A stretch of 64,000 nucleotides of DNA from an uncultured Clostridium sp. (GCA_900552555.1 URZW01000005.1:1-64000); one strand, 5' to 3'; counted from the stretch's first letter, positions 6,218-15,587 are shown. Notes: generated by a model not told the origin, from the sequence alone. A program made the numbers and translations.

Positions 6218-8746
6218 ATGACATATAAATTTACAAATAGAGCAAATAAAGCAATAGAAAGTGCAAACGATATAGCCCTAGAACTAGGACACAACTACAT
6301 AGGAACAGAGCACATATTATATGGACTAGCAAAAGAAGGCAATGGAATAGCATCAAAAGTACTAGAAAATCAAAATGTAACAGCAGATGATATTCTAAAC
6401 AAAATTGAAGAATTAATTGGCAGTGACGAGCCAATTGAAAATATAGTAGACTTTACACCAAGAACAAAAAGAGTAGTAGAGTCAGCATTTATAGAAGCAA
6501 GAAAACTAGGATACAACTTTATAGGAACAGAACATCTTTTAATAGGAATTTTAAGAGAAGGTGACTGTGTGGCAGCAAAAATCTTGTTAGACTTAAATGT
6601 AAATATTCCAAAACTTTATAATGAAATTGTAAAAGTAATAAATGAAGGAGAGGATTATCAAGGAGAAAATCCATCAAATTATTCAGACGGAGCAAAAAGA
6701 AGAGGCAAAGGTAGTTATAATCAAACACCAACATTAAATCAATTTGGAGAAGATTTAACAAAAAAAGCAGAAGAGGGAAAATTAGACCCTGTAATAGGAA
6801 GAAAACAAGAAATTGAAAGAGTAATTGAAATTTTATCAAGAAGAACTAAAAATAATCCATGCTTGATAGGTGAACCTGGTGTTGGTAAAACAGCAGCAGT
6901 TGAAGGATTAGCTCAAAAAATAGCATCTGGTGATGTTCCAGAAATTTTGAAAGATAAAAGAGTTGTAGCTCTTGATATTTCTGGAATGGTTGCAGGTGCA
7001 AAATACAGAGGTGATTTCGAAGAGAGAATTAAAAAGGCTTTAAATGAAGTAAAAAAAGCCGGTGATGTAATTCTTTTCATAGATGAAATTCACACAATAG
7101 TTGGTGCTGGTGCAGCAGAGGGCGCAATTGATGCGGCAAACATTTTAAAACCTTTACTTGCAAGAGGTGAAATCCAATTAGTTGGCGCAACAACTTTAAA
7201 TGAATATAGAAAATTTATTGAAAAAGATGCAGCTCTTGAAAGAAGATTTAGCCCAGTTACTGTAAATGAACCATCTGAAAAAGATACAATTAAAATTTTA
7301 AAAGGAATTAGGGACAAATATGAGGCTCATCATAATGTAAAAATAACGGATGAAGCAATTGAAGCAGCGGTTAAATTATCTATAAGATATGTAACAGATA
7401 GATTTTTACCAGATAAAGCAATTGATTTAATTGATGAGGCATCTTCAAAAGCCAGATTAAGAACATATACAGAGCCTGATAGTTTAAAAGAATTGCAAGA
7501 AGAAATTGAAAAGACAAAAAATGAAAAGGAAGAAGCGGTATTAAATCAAAAATTTGAAAAGGCAGCAGAATTAAGAGACACAGAAAAAGCTTTAAGGGAA
7601 AAATTTGAAAAAGAACAAAGCAAGTGGAAAAGCAAAAATACTAAATCAATTGTAACTATAACTGAAGAAAATATTGCCGAGGTTATTGCAAATTGGACAG
7701 GTATTCCTGCTAAAAAAATAACAGAAGACGAAAACGAGAAATTAAAAAATCTTGAAAAAGAATTGCATAAAAGAGTAATTGGTCAAAATGAAGCGGTAGA
7801 AGCGGTTTCAAAGGCAATAAGAAGAGGAAGAGTTGGATTAAAAGACCCAAAGAGACCAATAGGTTCATTCTTATTCTTAGGACCAACAGGTGTTGGTAAA
7901 ACAGAGCTTTCAAAAGCATTAGCAGAAGTCTTATTTGGAGACGAAAATGCAATGATAAGACTAGACATGTCAGAATTTATGGAACCACATTCAGTTTCTA
8001 AATTAATAGGAGCTCCTCCAGGATATGTTGGTTTTGATGATGGTGGTCAATTAACTGAAAAAATAAGAAGAAAACCATATTCAGTAGTTTTATTTGATGA
8101 AATTGAAAAGGCACATCCAGATGTTATGAATATGTTACTTCAAATACTTGAAGATGGTAGATTAACTGACAGCCAAGGAAGAACAGTTAACTTCAAAAAT
8201 ACAGTTATAATAATGACTTCAAACTTAGGTGCTAGACTAATTACAGATAGAAAACAATTAGGATTTTCAAATCAAGGTACAGCAAGTGAAAAGGCAAAAG
8301 GAGAAACAAATAACATTTCAGATAAGGCAAAAAGTTCAAAAGACTTTAAAGAAAATTCAGTAGATGATGAAAAATCAAAAAAAGAGTACGAAGAAATCAA
8401 AAAAGAAGTTATGGCAGAGTTGAAAAAAGAATTAAGACCAGAATTTATAAACCGTATTGACGAAATAATTGTATTCCATAAATTAAATGATAATGATATA
8501 AATCAAATTATAGATATCATGCTTAAAGAAGTTGTAAACAGATTAAAAGAACAAAAATATGATGTCGAATTTGAACCAGATGTTAAAGAAATGATTGCAA
8601 AAGAGGGTATTGATAAGAACTTTGGTGCAAGACCTTTAAGAAGAACTATTCAAAATTTAGTTGAAGATAAATTGGCTGAAGATATTTTGGATGGTAAATT
8701 GGTTAAAGGAAAAGTTAATAAAATAACAATGAAACAGTTAGGTTAA
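6218..8746 (+). CDS. clpC: AAA+ chaperone/protease ATPase ClpC
   Basis: Hsp100 unfoldase that feeds ClpP and recognises arginine-phosphorylated substrates. Order of domains: two Clp-N repeats (1-150), first AAA+ domain with GEPGVGKTA at about 218, middle domain with a UVR-type segment (NQKFEKAAELRD, about 440-460), second AAA+ domain with GPTGVGKTE at about 555, and the C-terminal D2-small domain. An acidic/lysine-rich insertion of roughly 40 residues (around 685-730) between DRKQLGFS and the ELRPEFINRIDE motif is longer than in most ClpC. Start has AGAGGTG upstream. Last gene of the ctsR operon, separated from mcsB by a palindromic repeat. Confidence 0.97.
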   Translation: MTYKFTNRANKAIESANDIALELGHNYIGTEHILYGLAKEGNGIASKVLENQNVTADDILNKIEELIGSDEPIENIVDFTPRTKRVVESAFIEARKLGYNFIGTEHLLIGILREGDCVAAKILLDLNVNIPKLYNEIVKVINEGEDYQGENPSNYSDGAKRRGKGSYNQTPTLNQFGEDLTKKAEEGKLDPVIGRKQEIERVIEILSRRTKNNPCLIGEPGVGKTAAVEGLAQKIASGDVPEILKDKRVVALDISGMVAGAKYRGDFEERIKKALNEVKKAGDVILFIDEIHTIVGAGAAEGAIDAANILKPLLARGEIQLVGATTLNEYRKFIEKDAALERRFSPVTVNEPSEKDTIKILKGIRDKYEAHHNVKITDEAIEAAVKLSIRYVTDRFLPDKAIDLIDEASSKARLRTYTEPDSLKELQEEIEKTKNEKEEAVLNQKFEKAAELRDTEKALREKFEKEQSKWKSKNTKSIVTITEENIAEVIANWTGIPAKKITEDENEKLKNLEKELHKRVIGQNEAVEAVSKAIRRGRVGLKDPKRPIGSFLFLGPTGVGKTELSKALAEVLFGDENAMIRLDMSEFMEPHSVSKLIGAPPGYVGFDDGGQLTEKIRRKPYSVVLFDEIEKAHPDVMNMLLQILEDGRLTDSQGRTVNFKNTVIIMTSNLGARLITDRKQLGFSNQGTASEKAKGETNNISDKAKSSKDFKENSVDDEKSKKEYEEIKKEVMAELKKELRPEFINRIDEIIVFHKLNDNDINQIIDIMLKEVVNRLKEQKYDVEFEPDVKEMIAKEGIDKNFGARPLRRTIQNLVEDKLAEDILDGKLVKGKVNKITMKQLG

Positions 8747-8763
8747 AGCCTAGCTGTTTTTGT
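8732..8763 (+). terminator. Terminator overlapping the clpC stop codon
   Basis: AAACAGTTAGG pairs with CCTAGCTGTTT (one G-T pair) across a TTAAAG loop, followed by TTTTT. The clpC stop codon is in the loop. Confidence 0.8.
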
Positions 8764-8828
8764 TATGCAACAGTCAGGATTCTACTTGATTATTACAAAT
8801 AAAAACAAAAAAAGACAAAAAGTTAATA

Positions 8829-8857
8829 TTGACATATAAGTAACTATGATGTACAAT
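8829..8857 (+). promoter_or_regulatory. Sigma-A promoter
   Basis: TTGACA (8829-8834), 17 bases, TACAAT (8852-8857), upstream of the 93-residue unknown gene. Confidence 0.65.
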
Positions 8858-8946
8858 ATATAAAACAAAAGATAAGAGAAAAAAAGATTGAAAAATTTAT
8901 TTTTTTTCAACCCGATTTGTGCCTTGTGAAGGGAATGTGATTAAAA

Positions 8947-9228
8947 ATGAAACAAATAGATATAAAAACATTAATAAATGAAATAAATTTAAATAAAAAT
9001 AAACAATTTATATTAGAATTTGAAGGTATTATAAAAAGTAAGATTCAAATCAAAAACTTAAAAATGCAAGAAGATGCAGAATACATAAATATATTAAGTA
9101 AAGAAAGTGAAAAAATACAATTATTAAAACATCAAATTATGAAAATAGAAAAAATAGAAAATGAATACATTTTAAAATTTGATGCTATACAAAATGTAAA
9201 AATAATAGTGGAAAATAATATGAATTAA
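8947..9228 (+). CDS. Small protein of unknown function
   Basis: 93 residues, rich in Ile, Lys and Asn, predicted mixed alpha/beta with no membrane segment or recognised domain. It has a good sigma-A promoter 90 bases upstream and AAGGGA 8-9 bases before the ATG, so expression is credible. The long 5' leader contains an imperfect TTGAAAAA/TTTTTCAA hairpin at about 8888-8910. It is a single-gene unit between the clpC terminator and the leftward XRE gene. Confidence 0.55.
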   Translation: MKQIDIKTLINEINLNKNKQFILEFEGIIKSKIQIKNLKMQEDAEYINILSKESEKIQLLKHQIMKIEKIENEYILKFDAIQNVKIIVENNMN

Positions 9229-9303
9229 AATAATAAAAGTTGACAATGAAAATTTTATGCCATAACAAAGGTAAATAAAGTGTTTACAAAAAATTTTCAA
9301 TAA

Positions 9304-9329
9304 AAAATAGAAGATTAAACTTCTATTTT
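9304..9329 (-). terminator. Terminator at the 3' end of the XRE gene
   Basis: AAAATAGAAG/CTTCTATTTT, 10-bp perfect stem with a 6-base loop, overlapping the stop codon of the leftward gene; A/T tracts on both sides could make it bidirectional. Confidence 0.65.
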
Positions 9330-9646
9330 AAAGTATCAGCTATATTTTCACATAAATTAACATATAAATTTTGATTTTTCTCAGGTATTGATTTTAAAAT
9401 ATTTGTAAACACTGTATCTGCATTACTTTCTGTAATACCCAAAACTAAATAATCTAAACTTGCATTTATGGTATCTGCAATATTAGTAATAGTAGCTAAA
9501 CTGCAAATACTAGAACCACGTTCAATTTCACTAATATATGAAGGTGAAACATCTATTATTTCTGATAGTTTTTCTTGTGTTAAGTTTGCTTCTTTTCTTT
9601 TGATTTTTATTCTTTTTCCAATTTCTTTGTAATTTAATTCTTTCAT
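9323..9646 (-). CDS. XRE-family transcriptional regulator
   Basis: 107-residue DNA-binding protein. Residues 8-62 form a Cro/C1-type helix-turn-helix: IGKRIKIKRKEANLTQEKLS, then IDVSPSYISEIERGSS (recognition helix) and SLATITNIADTINASLDYLV. The remaining C-terminal 40 residues are of unknown type. It is transcribed away from the prepilin-like gene at 9792, sharing a 145-base intergenic region that contains a palindrome at 9743-9764. The same divergent arrangement occurs at 41.4-43.7 kb, so it probably regulates the surface protein. RBS GAGGTGAGG lies before the start. Confidence 0.85.
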   Translation of the reverse strand: MKELNYKEIGKRIKIKRKEANLTQEKLSEIIDVSPSYISEIERGSSICSLATITNIADTINASLDYLVLGITESNADTVFTNILKSIPEKNQNLYVNLCENIADTLK

Positions 9647-9742
9647 AACCTCACCTCATTATTATAATATTTTATAATGAATAAAAAATAAATAAAATTA
9701 ACTAAAAGTGTTGAACTACATCTGCAACTGTGGTAATATAAA

Positions 9743-9764
9743 ATTACAGGAAATATCCTGTAAT
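9743..9764. promoter_or_regulatory. Palindrome in the XRE/surface-protein intergenic region
   Basis: ATTACAGGA-N4-TCCTGTAAT, a 9-bp inverted repeat 28 bases before the surface-protein start. Candidate operator for the divergent XRE protein, or a leader hairpin. Confidence 0.45.
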
Positions 9765-9791
9765 AGAATTATAAAACAAAGGAGAAAGGGA

Positions 9792-11801
9792 ATGAAAATA
9801 ACAAGAAAAACAAAAGGGATTACACTTGTTGCACTAGTGATAACGATTATTATTTTATTATTACTTGCAGGAATTGCAATAGCAACATTGGGCGGAGAGA
9901 ATGGGATATTTACGAAAGTTAAACAAGCTAAAAAAGCACAGATTGAATCAGAAATGAAAGAACAGTTAACAATGGGATTGCAGGAAGTGCAGGTTGAAAA
10001 GCAAGGCAATGCAACATTAGATGATGTAACACAAGATTGGGCAAATAAAATTATATCAACAGAATATAATCCACAATTAAAAGAAGACGCATCATATAAT
10101 GGAAAATTGATGGTAATGACAAAGGATAAAATAACTGGGAAATTTATGATAGACCAAAATTTAAATATTGCTTTAACAGAATATAATGCAAATAGTGTGG
10201 AAGTAGAGTATACGACAATTTCAAGAACTGACAATAAGGTTAGAATAAATATAGTTGTGACAGATAATATAAATGGAATTAAACAAATAGATTATCCAGA
10301 GGGTAACCCGCTAAAAGTGGTTTCTGGAGTAGAAAAAAAGATTTCAATAGATTATGATGTGGAACTAGGAAAAGAATATAAATTTGTAATTATTTCAGGT
10401 GATGGAAGTAAGACAGAGAAAACAATAAAAATAGATGATTATTTTTATAATATAACAAAATCTTTAGAAGATGGAGCTACAATAGATAATAATGCAACAA
10501 AAGTAGCATATAACAAAACATATGAAGCAACAATAACAACAACGGAAAACTATGCAGTAACAGGTTTAACAGTAACCATGGGAGGCAAAAATATTACAAC
10601 TTCTGGAAATGATGTTGTTGATATAAATACAGGAAAGATAAAAATTGATAAAGTTACAGGTGATATAAATATAATAGTAACAACTAAAAAATTGGAAATA
10701 CTGTATACAGCGATAGCTGTAAGTACAAGTAATAGTTCAAGTAATACAAGTTCACTTGAAGCAAGTACACAATCAAGAGGAACAACATTGTATATAAATA
10801 TAATAGCAACATTAGAAGGAAATAGTTGTACTGTTGTATCAAAAACAGATAACTCAAAAGGAGTTCCATACCCAGTAACTGCTAATGGAAAATATGTATT
10901 TAAAGTAAGTGGAACATATAATGGAAAGACGATAGAGGAAGAAAAAGAAGTAATAGTGAATCAATATATGTCAGCACAAGGAGTGGTAAGTTATCATGCA
11001 GGAAATTGGACATTAACTGAGATACAACAATTACAAAACCAAAATTTATATATGATAAATAAAGAAAAAAGTGAAGGAGATGGATCATTTAATTTAAATA
11101 ATCCCAATAGTGGACTAAACTTGACATTTGGAGGATTTACATATGAAGGAGATACATCAAATGCAAGTGATATAGAAAATGGAAATATAATAATAAGTAA
11201 GGACCAAAGTGTAACACCACAAAGTGGATATGGAATACCCAAGTATTCAGGATGGCAAATATTAGAAAGTGAAGAAAAAGATGAAAAGGTATATGTGAAA
11301 AAAATAGTACATGCGGGAAGTCCAGAGAACTTTGTGTATCGTTGTACAACATATTATGATGGGAATAGAGCAGAATATTTATTGTCAGCGGGAAAAAGAA
11401 AAAGTGATTATAGTAATTTGGAAGATGAAAATATAGAAATATATCCAAGAAACTGGCAAATGTATATAGATCAAAGCCAAAAAAATTTAATTGAAAATAC
11501 AACAGATAGAGAAGGGAACATAATAAAAGATATACATATAATGGATTATGATGAAGCAATAGAAATAACTGGAAATAAAAACTCAACTGATACAATAAGA
11601 AATATGGGAGCCAGGTATTGGCTAGCATCTGCTACTGTAAGTACAAAAGGTGGTACATGGAACGTTAATAGTGAAGGCTATATTGATAATTGGGGTGGTG
11701 GTTGTTTTGGAATTCGCCCAGTCGTAACAATGGCCGAAGGAGTTTACATTAAATCAGGAACGGGAACAGAATCAGATCCATATGTATTAGGGAAAGATTA
11801 A
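9792..11801 (+). CDS. Prepilin-like surface protein with lectin-like C terminus, paralogue A
   Basis: 669-residue protein. The N terminus has a basic lead and then GITLVALVITIIILLLLAGI, a type IV prepilin-type cleavage/membrane helix (G|I site; position 5 is Ala rather than Glu). Then come a pilin-like helix (FTKVKQAKKAQIESEMKEQL), beta-rich domains with an internal repeat module near 240-330, and a C-terminal region with YWLASATVS and GCFGIRPVV, resembling C-type-lectin-like (DUF6273/FGE-like) domains. The tail SGTGTESDPYVLGKD is shared with its paralogue at 41.7 kb. Start at 9792 because GGAG precedes it. It is probably displayed at the surface. The segment between YWLASA and GIRPVV differs from the paralogue and has fewer A-rich codons. 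Confidence 0.7.
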   Translation: MKITRKTKGITLVALVITIIILLLLAGIAIATLGGENGIFTKVKQAKKAQIESEMKEQLTMGLQEVQVEKQGNATLDDVTQDWANKIISTEYNPQLKEDASYNGKLMVMTKDKITGKFMIDQNLNIALTEYNANSVEVEYTTISRTDNKVRINIVVTDNINGIKQIDYPEGNPLKVVSGVEKKISIDYDVELGKEYKFVIISGDGSKTEKTIKIDDYFYNITKSLEDGATIDNNATKVAYNKTYEATITTTENYAVTGLTVTMGGKNITTSGNDVVDINTGKIKIDKVTGDINIIVTTKKLEILYTAIAVSTSNSSSNTSSLEASTQSRGTTLYINIIATLEGNSCTVVSKTDNSKGVPYPVTANGKYVFKVSGTYNGKTIEEEKEVIVNQYMSAQGVVSYHAGNWTLTEIQQLQNQNLYMINKEKSEGDGSFNLNNPNSGLNLTFGGFTYEGDTSNASDIENGNIIISKDQSVTPQSGYGIPKYSGWQILESEEKDEKVYVKKIVHAGSPENFVYRCTTYYDGNRAEYLLSAGKRKSDYSNLEDENIEIYPRNWQMYIDQSQKNLIENTTDREGNIIKDIHIMDYDEAIEITGNKNSTDTIRNMGARYWLASATVSTKGGTWNVNSEGYIDNWGGGCFGIRPVVTMAEGVYIKSGTGTESDPYVLGKD

Positions 11802-11865
11802 AATATTAACAAAAAAATCTAATAAAAATTTTGTTAAATAACGAGATAAATACAAATAAAAAATA

Positions 11866-11896
11866 AAAAGAATACTTGAAAAGTATTCTTTTTTAG
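11866..11896 (+). terminator. Terminator after surface protein A
   Basis: AAAAGAATACTT/AAGTATTCTTTT stem with a 3-base loop and a T tract. Confidence 0.8.
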
Positions 11897-11988
11897 TATA
11901 AAATTGTATCAAGTAGCAAAAATAGGTAAAAACTATAAAAAACAAATAAAAAAATTAGGAAAAAACCTAAAAGAAAGAAGGAATGAAA

Positions 11989-13173
11989 ATGAACAAAAAA
12001 ACAGTAAAAGACATCGATTTAAAAGGAAAGAAAGTATTTGTAAGATGTGACTTCAACGTACCAATGGACGAAAACCAAAACATCACGGACAACACAAGAA
12101 TAAAAGCAGCACTACCAACAATAAAATACCTATTAGAACAAAACTGCAAAATAATATTAGCATCACACTTAGGAAGACCAAAGGGAGAAGTAAAACCAGA
12201 ATTCTCACTAAAACCAGTAGCAAAAGAGCTATCAAAATTATTAGGAAAAGATGTAATAATGGCAAATGACGTAATAGGAGAAGATGCAACAACAAAAGCA
12301 GAAAACCTAAAAGAAGGAGAAATAATGCTACTTGAAAATGTCAGATTCCACAGAGAAGAAACAGACAACGACCCAGAGTTCGCTAAAAAATTAGCATCAA
12401 TGGCAGAAATATTTGTAAATGATGCATTTGGAACAGCACACAGAGCACACGCATCAACAACAGGAATAGCAGACTACATCCCAGGTGTAGCAGGATTCTT
12501 AATAGAAAAAGAATTAAAATTCTTAGGAAATGCTATCAACAATCCAGAAAGACCATTTGTAGCAATATTAGGTGGAGCAAAAGTTTCAGACAAAATAGGA
12601 GTAATAGATAGCTTATTAGATAAAGTAGATACATTAATGATAGGTGGAGGAATGGCATATACATTCTTTAAAGCACAAGGATATAATGTAGGAAATTCAC
12701 TATGTGAAGTAGAAAAAACAAATTTAGCTTTAGAAGCAATGGAAAAAGCAAAATCAAAAGGTGTAAAATTATTATTACCAATAGATACAAAAATAGGAAA
12801 AGAATTCAAACCAGATACAGAAAGCAAAACAGTAGCATGGACAGAAATTCCAGATGAATGGGAAGGATTTGACATTGGAGAAAGAACAATAGAAATGTTC
12901 AAAAACGAATTACAAAGTGCAAAAACTGTAATTTGGAATGGACCACTAGGGTTATTCGAATTTGACCAATTTGCAATTGGAACAAATGAAATAGCAAAAA
13001 CACTTGCTGAATTAGATGCAACAACAATAATAGGTGGCGGAGACTCAGCAGCAGCAGTAACTAAAGCAGGCTTAGCTGATAAAATGACACATATTTCTAC
13101 AGGCGGAGGAGCATCACTTGAATTCTTAGAAGGCAAAAAGTTACCAGGTATTGAGTGCTTACAAGATAAATAA
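11989..13173 (+). CDS. pgk: Phosphoglycerate kinase
   Basis: Converts 1,3-bisphosphoglycerate and ADP to 3-phosphoglycerate and ATP in lower glycolysis; cytosolic monomer. Seen: FVRCDFNVPMDE (residues 15-26), SHLGRPKG, the hinge and nucleotide-binding GGAKVSDKIGV, and the C-terminal GGGDSAAAV...STGGGASLEFLEG. About 394 residues, normal length. I prefer the ATG at 11989, 7 bases from AAGAAGGA, over the ATG at 11983 that touches the ribosome site. First gene of a pgk-tpiA-gpmI operon; gap is not adjacent here. Confidence 0.97.
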   Translation: MNKKTVKDIDLKGKKVFVRCDFNVPMDENQNITDNTRIKAALPTIKYLLEQNCKIILASHLGRPKGEVKPEFSLKPVAKELSKLLGKDVIMANDVIGEDATTKAENLKEGEIMLLENVRFHREETDNDPEFAKKLASMAEIFVNDAFGTAHRAHASTTGIADYIPGVAGFLIEKELKFLGNAINNPERPFVAILGGAKVSDKIGVIDSLLDKVDTLMIGGGMAYTFFKAQGYNVGNSLCEVEKTNLALEAMEKAKSKGVKLLLPIDTKIGKEFKPDTESKTVAWTEIPDEWEGFDIGERTIEMFKNELQSAKTVIWNGPLGLFEFDQFAIGTNEIAKTLAELDATTIIGGGDSAAAVTKAGLADKMTHISTGGGASLEFLEGKKLPGIECLQDK

Positions 13174-13183
13174 GGAGGAAATT

Positions 13184-13936
13184 ATGAGAAAAAAAGTAAT
13201 TGCAGGAAACTGGAAAATGAACATGCTTCCAAACGAAGCAATAAATTTTATAGATAAATTAACACCACTTGTAAAAGAAACAAAAAATGAAGTAATATTA
13301 TGTGTGCCATACACAGACCTATTTTACGCATTACTAACAGCACAAGGAACAAACATCAAAATAGGAGCACAAAATATGCACTTCGAAGAAAGTGGAGCAT
13401 ACACAGGAGAAGTTTCAGGAAAAATGCTAAAATCAATTGGAGTTGAATATGTTATAATAGGACACTCTGAAAGAAGACAATACTTCAACGAAACAGACGA
13501 AACAGTAAACAAAAAAATAAAAGCAGCATTTGCAAACAACCTAAAACCAATTGTATGTGTAGGCGAAACATTAGAACAAAGAGAAGCAAATCAAACACAA
13601 GAAATAATTACAAAACAAACAGAACTAGCATTACAAGGGCTAACAGAAGAACAAGTTCAAAATACAATAATTGCATATGAACCAATATGGGCAATTGGAA
13701 CAGGAAAAACAGCAACATTAGAACAAGCAAATGAAGCAATAAAATCAATTCGTGACAAAATTTGTCAAATCTATGGACAAAATGTAGCAAATGGAGTTAT
13801 AATACAATATGGCGGAAGCGTAAAATCAAATAATGCAAAAGAACTATTTGAAATGTCAGACATCGATGGAGGCTTGGTCGGAGGAGCAAGCTTAAAACCA
13901 GATGAATTCGCAAAAATAGTAAATTACGCAGATTAA
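13184..13936 (+). CDS. tpiA: Triosephosphate isomerase
   Basis: Interconverts dihydroxyacetone phosphate and glyceraldehyde 3-phosphate. 250-residue TIM barrel: GNWKMN at 8-13 (Lys contacts substrate), GHSERR (catalytic His, about 95), the catalytic Glu in AYEPIWAIGTGKTA (loop 6, about 165-178), and YGGSVK / GGLVGGASL near the end. Start at 13184 with AAGGAGG upstream; a longer frame from 13151 overlaps pgk and is unlikely. It follows pgk with a 10-base gap. Confidence 0.97.
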   Translation: MRKKVIAGNWKMNMLPNEAINFIDKLTPLVKETKNEVILCVPYTDLFYALLTAQGTNIKIGAQNMHFEESGAYTGEVSGKMLKSIGVEYVIIGHSERRQYFNETDETVNKKIKAAFANNLKPIVCVGETLEQREANQTQEIITKQTELALQGLTEEQVQNTIIAYEPIWAIGTGKTATLEQANEAIKSIRDKICQIYGQNVANGVIIQYGGSVKSNNAKELFEMSDIDGGLVGGASLKPDEFAKIVNYAD

Positions 13937-14000
13937 TGCAAATCAAAAATTGTAAAAAATTAAAATTGAAACAATATTTTGAAAAGCAAGAGCATAAAGG

Positions 14001-14043
14001 AAGGAGGAATATGTTAGAAAAAAACTAACATAGACTAATAATG
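14001..14043 (+). promoter_or_regulatory. gpmI translation start with a hairpin between ribosome site and start codon
   Basis: AAGGAGG (14001-14007) is 33 bases from the only possible gpmI start (14041). Between them ATGTTAG/CTAACAT (14011-14017 with 14025-14031) makes a perfect 7-bp hairpin, which would bring the site to about 12 bases from the start. The same stretch can also be read as a 5-codon leader peptide, M-L-E-K-N. Confidence 0.55.
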
Positions 14044-15579
14044 AAAGATAAAGTAACAATGCTAATGATATTAGATGGTTTTGGAGACAACAAAAACAAA
14101 GACGGAAACGCTATAAAACTAGCAAACACACCTAATATTGATAAACTAATGAAAAAATATCCAAACACAGACATATTTACAAGTGGATTACATGTAGGAT
14201 TACCAGAAGGACAAATGGGAAATTCAGAAGTAGGACACACAAATATAGGTGCAGGAAGAATAGTATATCAAGAATTAACAAGAATAACAAAATCAATAGA
14301 AGACGGAGACTTTTTCAGTAATCCAGAATTTATAGCTGCAATTGAAAATTGTAAAAAATACAATTCAAAATTACACATTCTAGGATTAGTATCAGATGGA
14401 GGAGTACACAGCCACAACAGACATTTATATGGACTATTAGAAATGGCAAAAAGAAGAGACTTTGAAGATGTATATGTTCACTGTTTCTTAGATGGAAGAG
14501 ACACTCCACCAGCATCAGCAGAAACATATGTAGCTGAATTGCAAGAAAAAATGAAAGAAAAAGGCGTTGGAAAAATAGCATCACTTTCAGGAAGATTTTA
14601 TGCAATGGACAGAGATAAAAGATGGCAAAGAGTTCAAAAATGTTATGATGCTCTAGTAAATGGAGAAGGAGAAAAAGCAGGGGATCCAATAAAAGCAATC
14701 GAAGATTCTTATCAAAAAGAAGTATTTGATGAATTTGTTGTACCAACAGTAATGTGCAATGGAAATGAACCAGTAGCAAAAATAGAAGAAAATGACTCTG
14801 TAATATTCTTCAACTTCAGACCAGACAGAGCAAGAGAAATAACAAGAGCACTAGTTGATCCAGAATTTGATGGATTTGAAACTAAAAAAATGAATTTATA
14901 TTATGTATGTTTCACAAGCTATGACGAAACAATGCCAAATGTACACATCGCATTCAAAAAAGAACCACTAAAAAATACATTTGGAGAAGTTGTAAGTGAA
15001 GCAGGACTAACACAATTAAGAATAGCAGAAACAGAAAAATATGCACACGTAACATTCTTCTTTAATGGTGGAGAAGAAAAACAATATCCAGGAGAAGACA
15101 GAATATTAGTACCATCACCAAAAGTAGAAACATATGATATGAAACCAGAAATGAGTGCATATGAAGTTACAGACAAAGTATGTGAAGCACTAGAAAATGA
15201 CAAATATGATGTAGTAATTCTAAACTTTGCAAACACAGACATGGTTGGACACACAGGAAGTCTACAAGCTGCAATAAAAGCAGTAGAAGCAGTAGACGAA
15301 TGTGTAGGAAAAATTGTAAAAATAATAGAAGAAAAACAAGGAAATCTATTAATAACAGCAGACCACGGAAATGCAGAACAAATGATAGACTACAAAACAG
15401 GAGAACCACACACAGCACATACAACAAATCCAGTTCCAATAATATTAGTAACAGCTAATAAAAAATACAAATTAAAAGAAAACGGAAAATTAGCAGATTT
15501 AGCACCAACAATGCTTGATTTAATGGGAATTAAACAACCAGAAGAAATGACAGGAGAAAGCCTATTAATCAGAGAATAG
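14041..15579 (+). CDS. gpmI: 2,3-bisphosphoglycerate-independent phosphoglycerate mutase
   Basis: Interconverts 3- and 2-phosphoglycerate using manganese; alkaline-phosphatase superfamily. Seen: LMILDGFGDN (metal Asp, about residue 10), GQMGNSEVGHTNIGAGR with the phospho-serine (about 60-76), FLDGRDTPP, SGRFYAMDRDKRW, FFNFRPDRAREITR, and the C-terminal metal site ITADHGNAEQM. 512 residues is standard. Start 14041 is forced because an in-frame stop lies 15 bases upstream, although no ribosome site is at normal distance. Third gene of the glycolytic operon. Confidence 0.96.
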   Translation: MKDKVTMLMILDGFGDNKNKDGNAIKLANTPNIDKLMKKYPNTDIFTSGLHVGLPEGQMGNSEVGHTNIGAGRIVYQELTRITKSIEDGDFFSNPEFIAAIENCKKYNSKLHILGLVSDGGVHSHNRHLYGLLEMAKRRDFEDVYVHCFLDGRDTPPASAETYVAELQEKMKEKGVGKIASLSGRFYAMDRDKRWQRVQKCYDALVNGEGEKAGDPIKAIEDSYQKEVFDEFVVPTVMCNGNEPVAKIEENDSVIFFNFRPDRAREITRALVDPEFDGFETKKMNLYYVCFTSYDETMPNVHIAFKKEPLKNTFGEVVSEAGLTQLRIAETEKYAHVTFFFNGGEEKQYPGEDRILVPSPKVETYDMKPEMSAYEVTDKVCEALENDKYDVVILNFANTDMVGHTGSLQAAIKAVEAVDECVGKIVKIIEEKQGNLLITADHGNAEQMIDYKTGEPHTAHTTNPVPIILVTANKKYKLKENGKLADLAPTMLDLMGIKQPEEMTGESLLIRE

Positions 15580-15587
15580 GGGTAAAT

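Noticed and set aside
9229..9322. TTGACA at 9240 as a promoter
   Set aside because: No -10 element at suitable spacing and no gene behind it on the plus strand.
9708..9791. Longer N terminus of surface protein A
   Set aside because: The extra 28 codons would add a Cys-rich segment before the prepilin helix, with no ribosome site; GGAG lies directly before 9792.
13151..13183. tpiA starting inside pgk
   Set aside because: AAGGAGG precedes 13184 and the product from there begins with the usual TIM N terminus.
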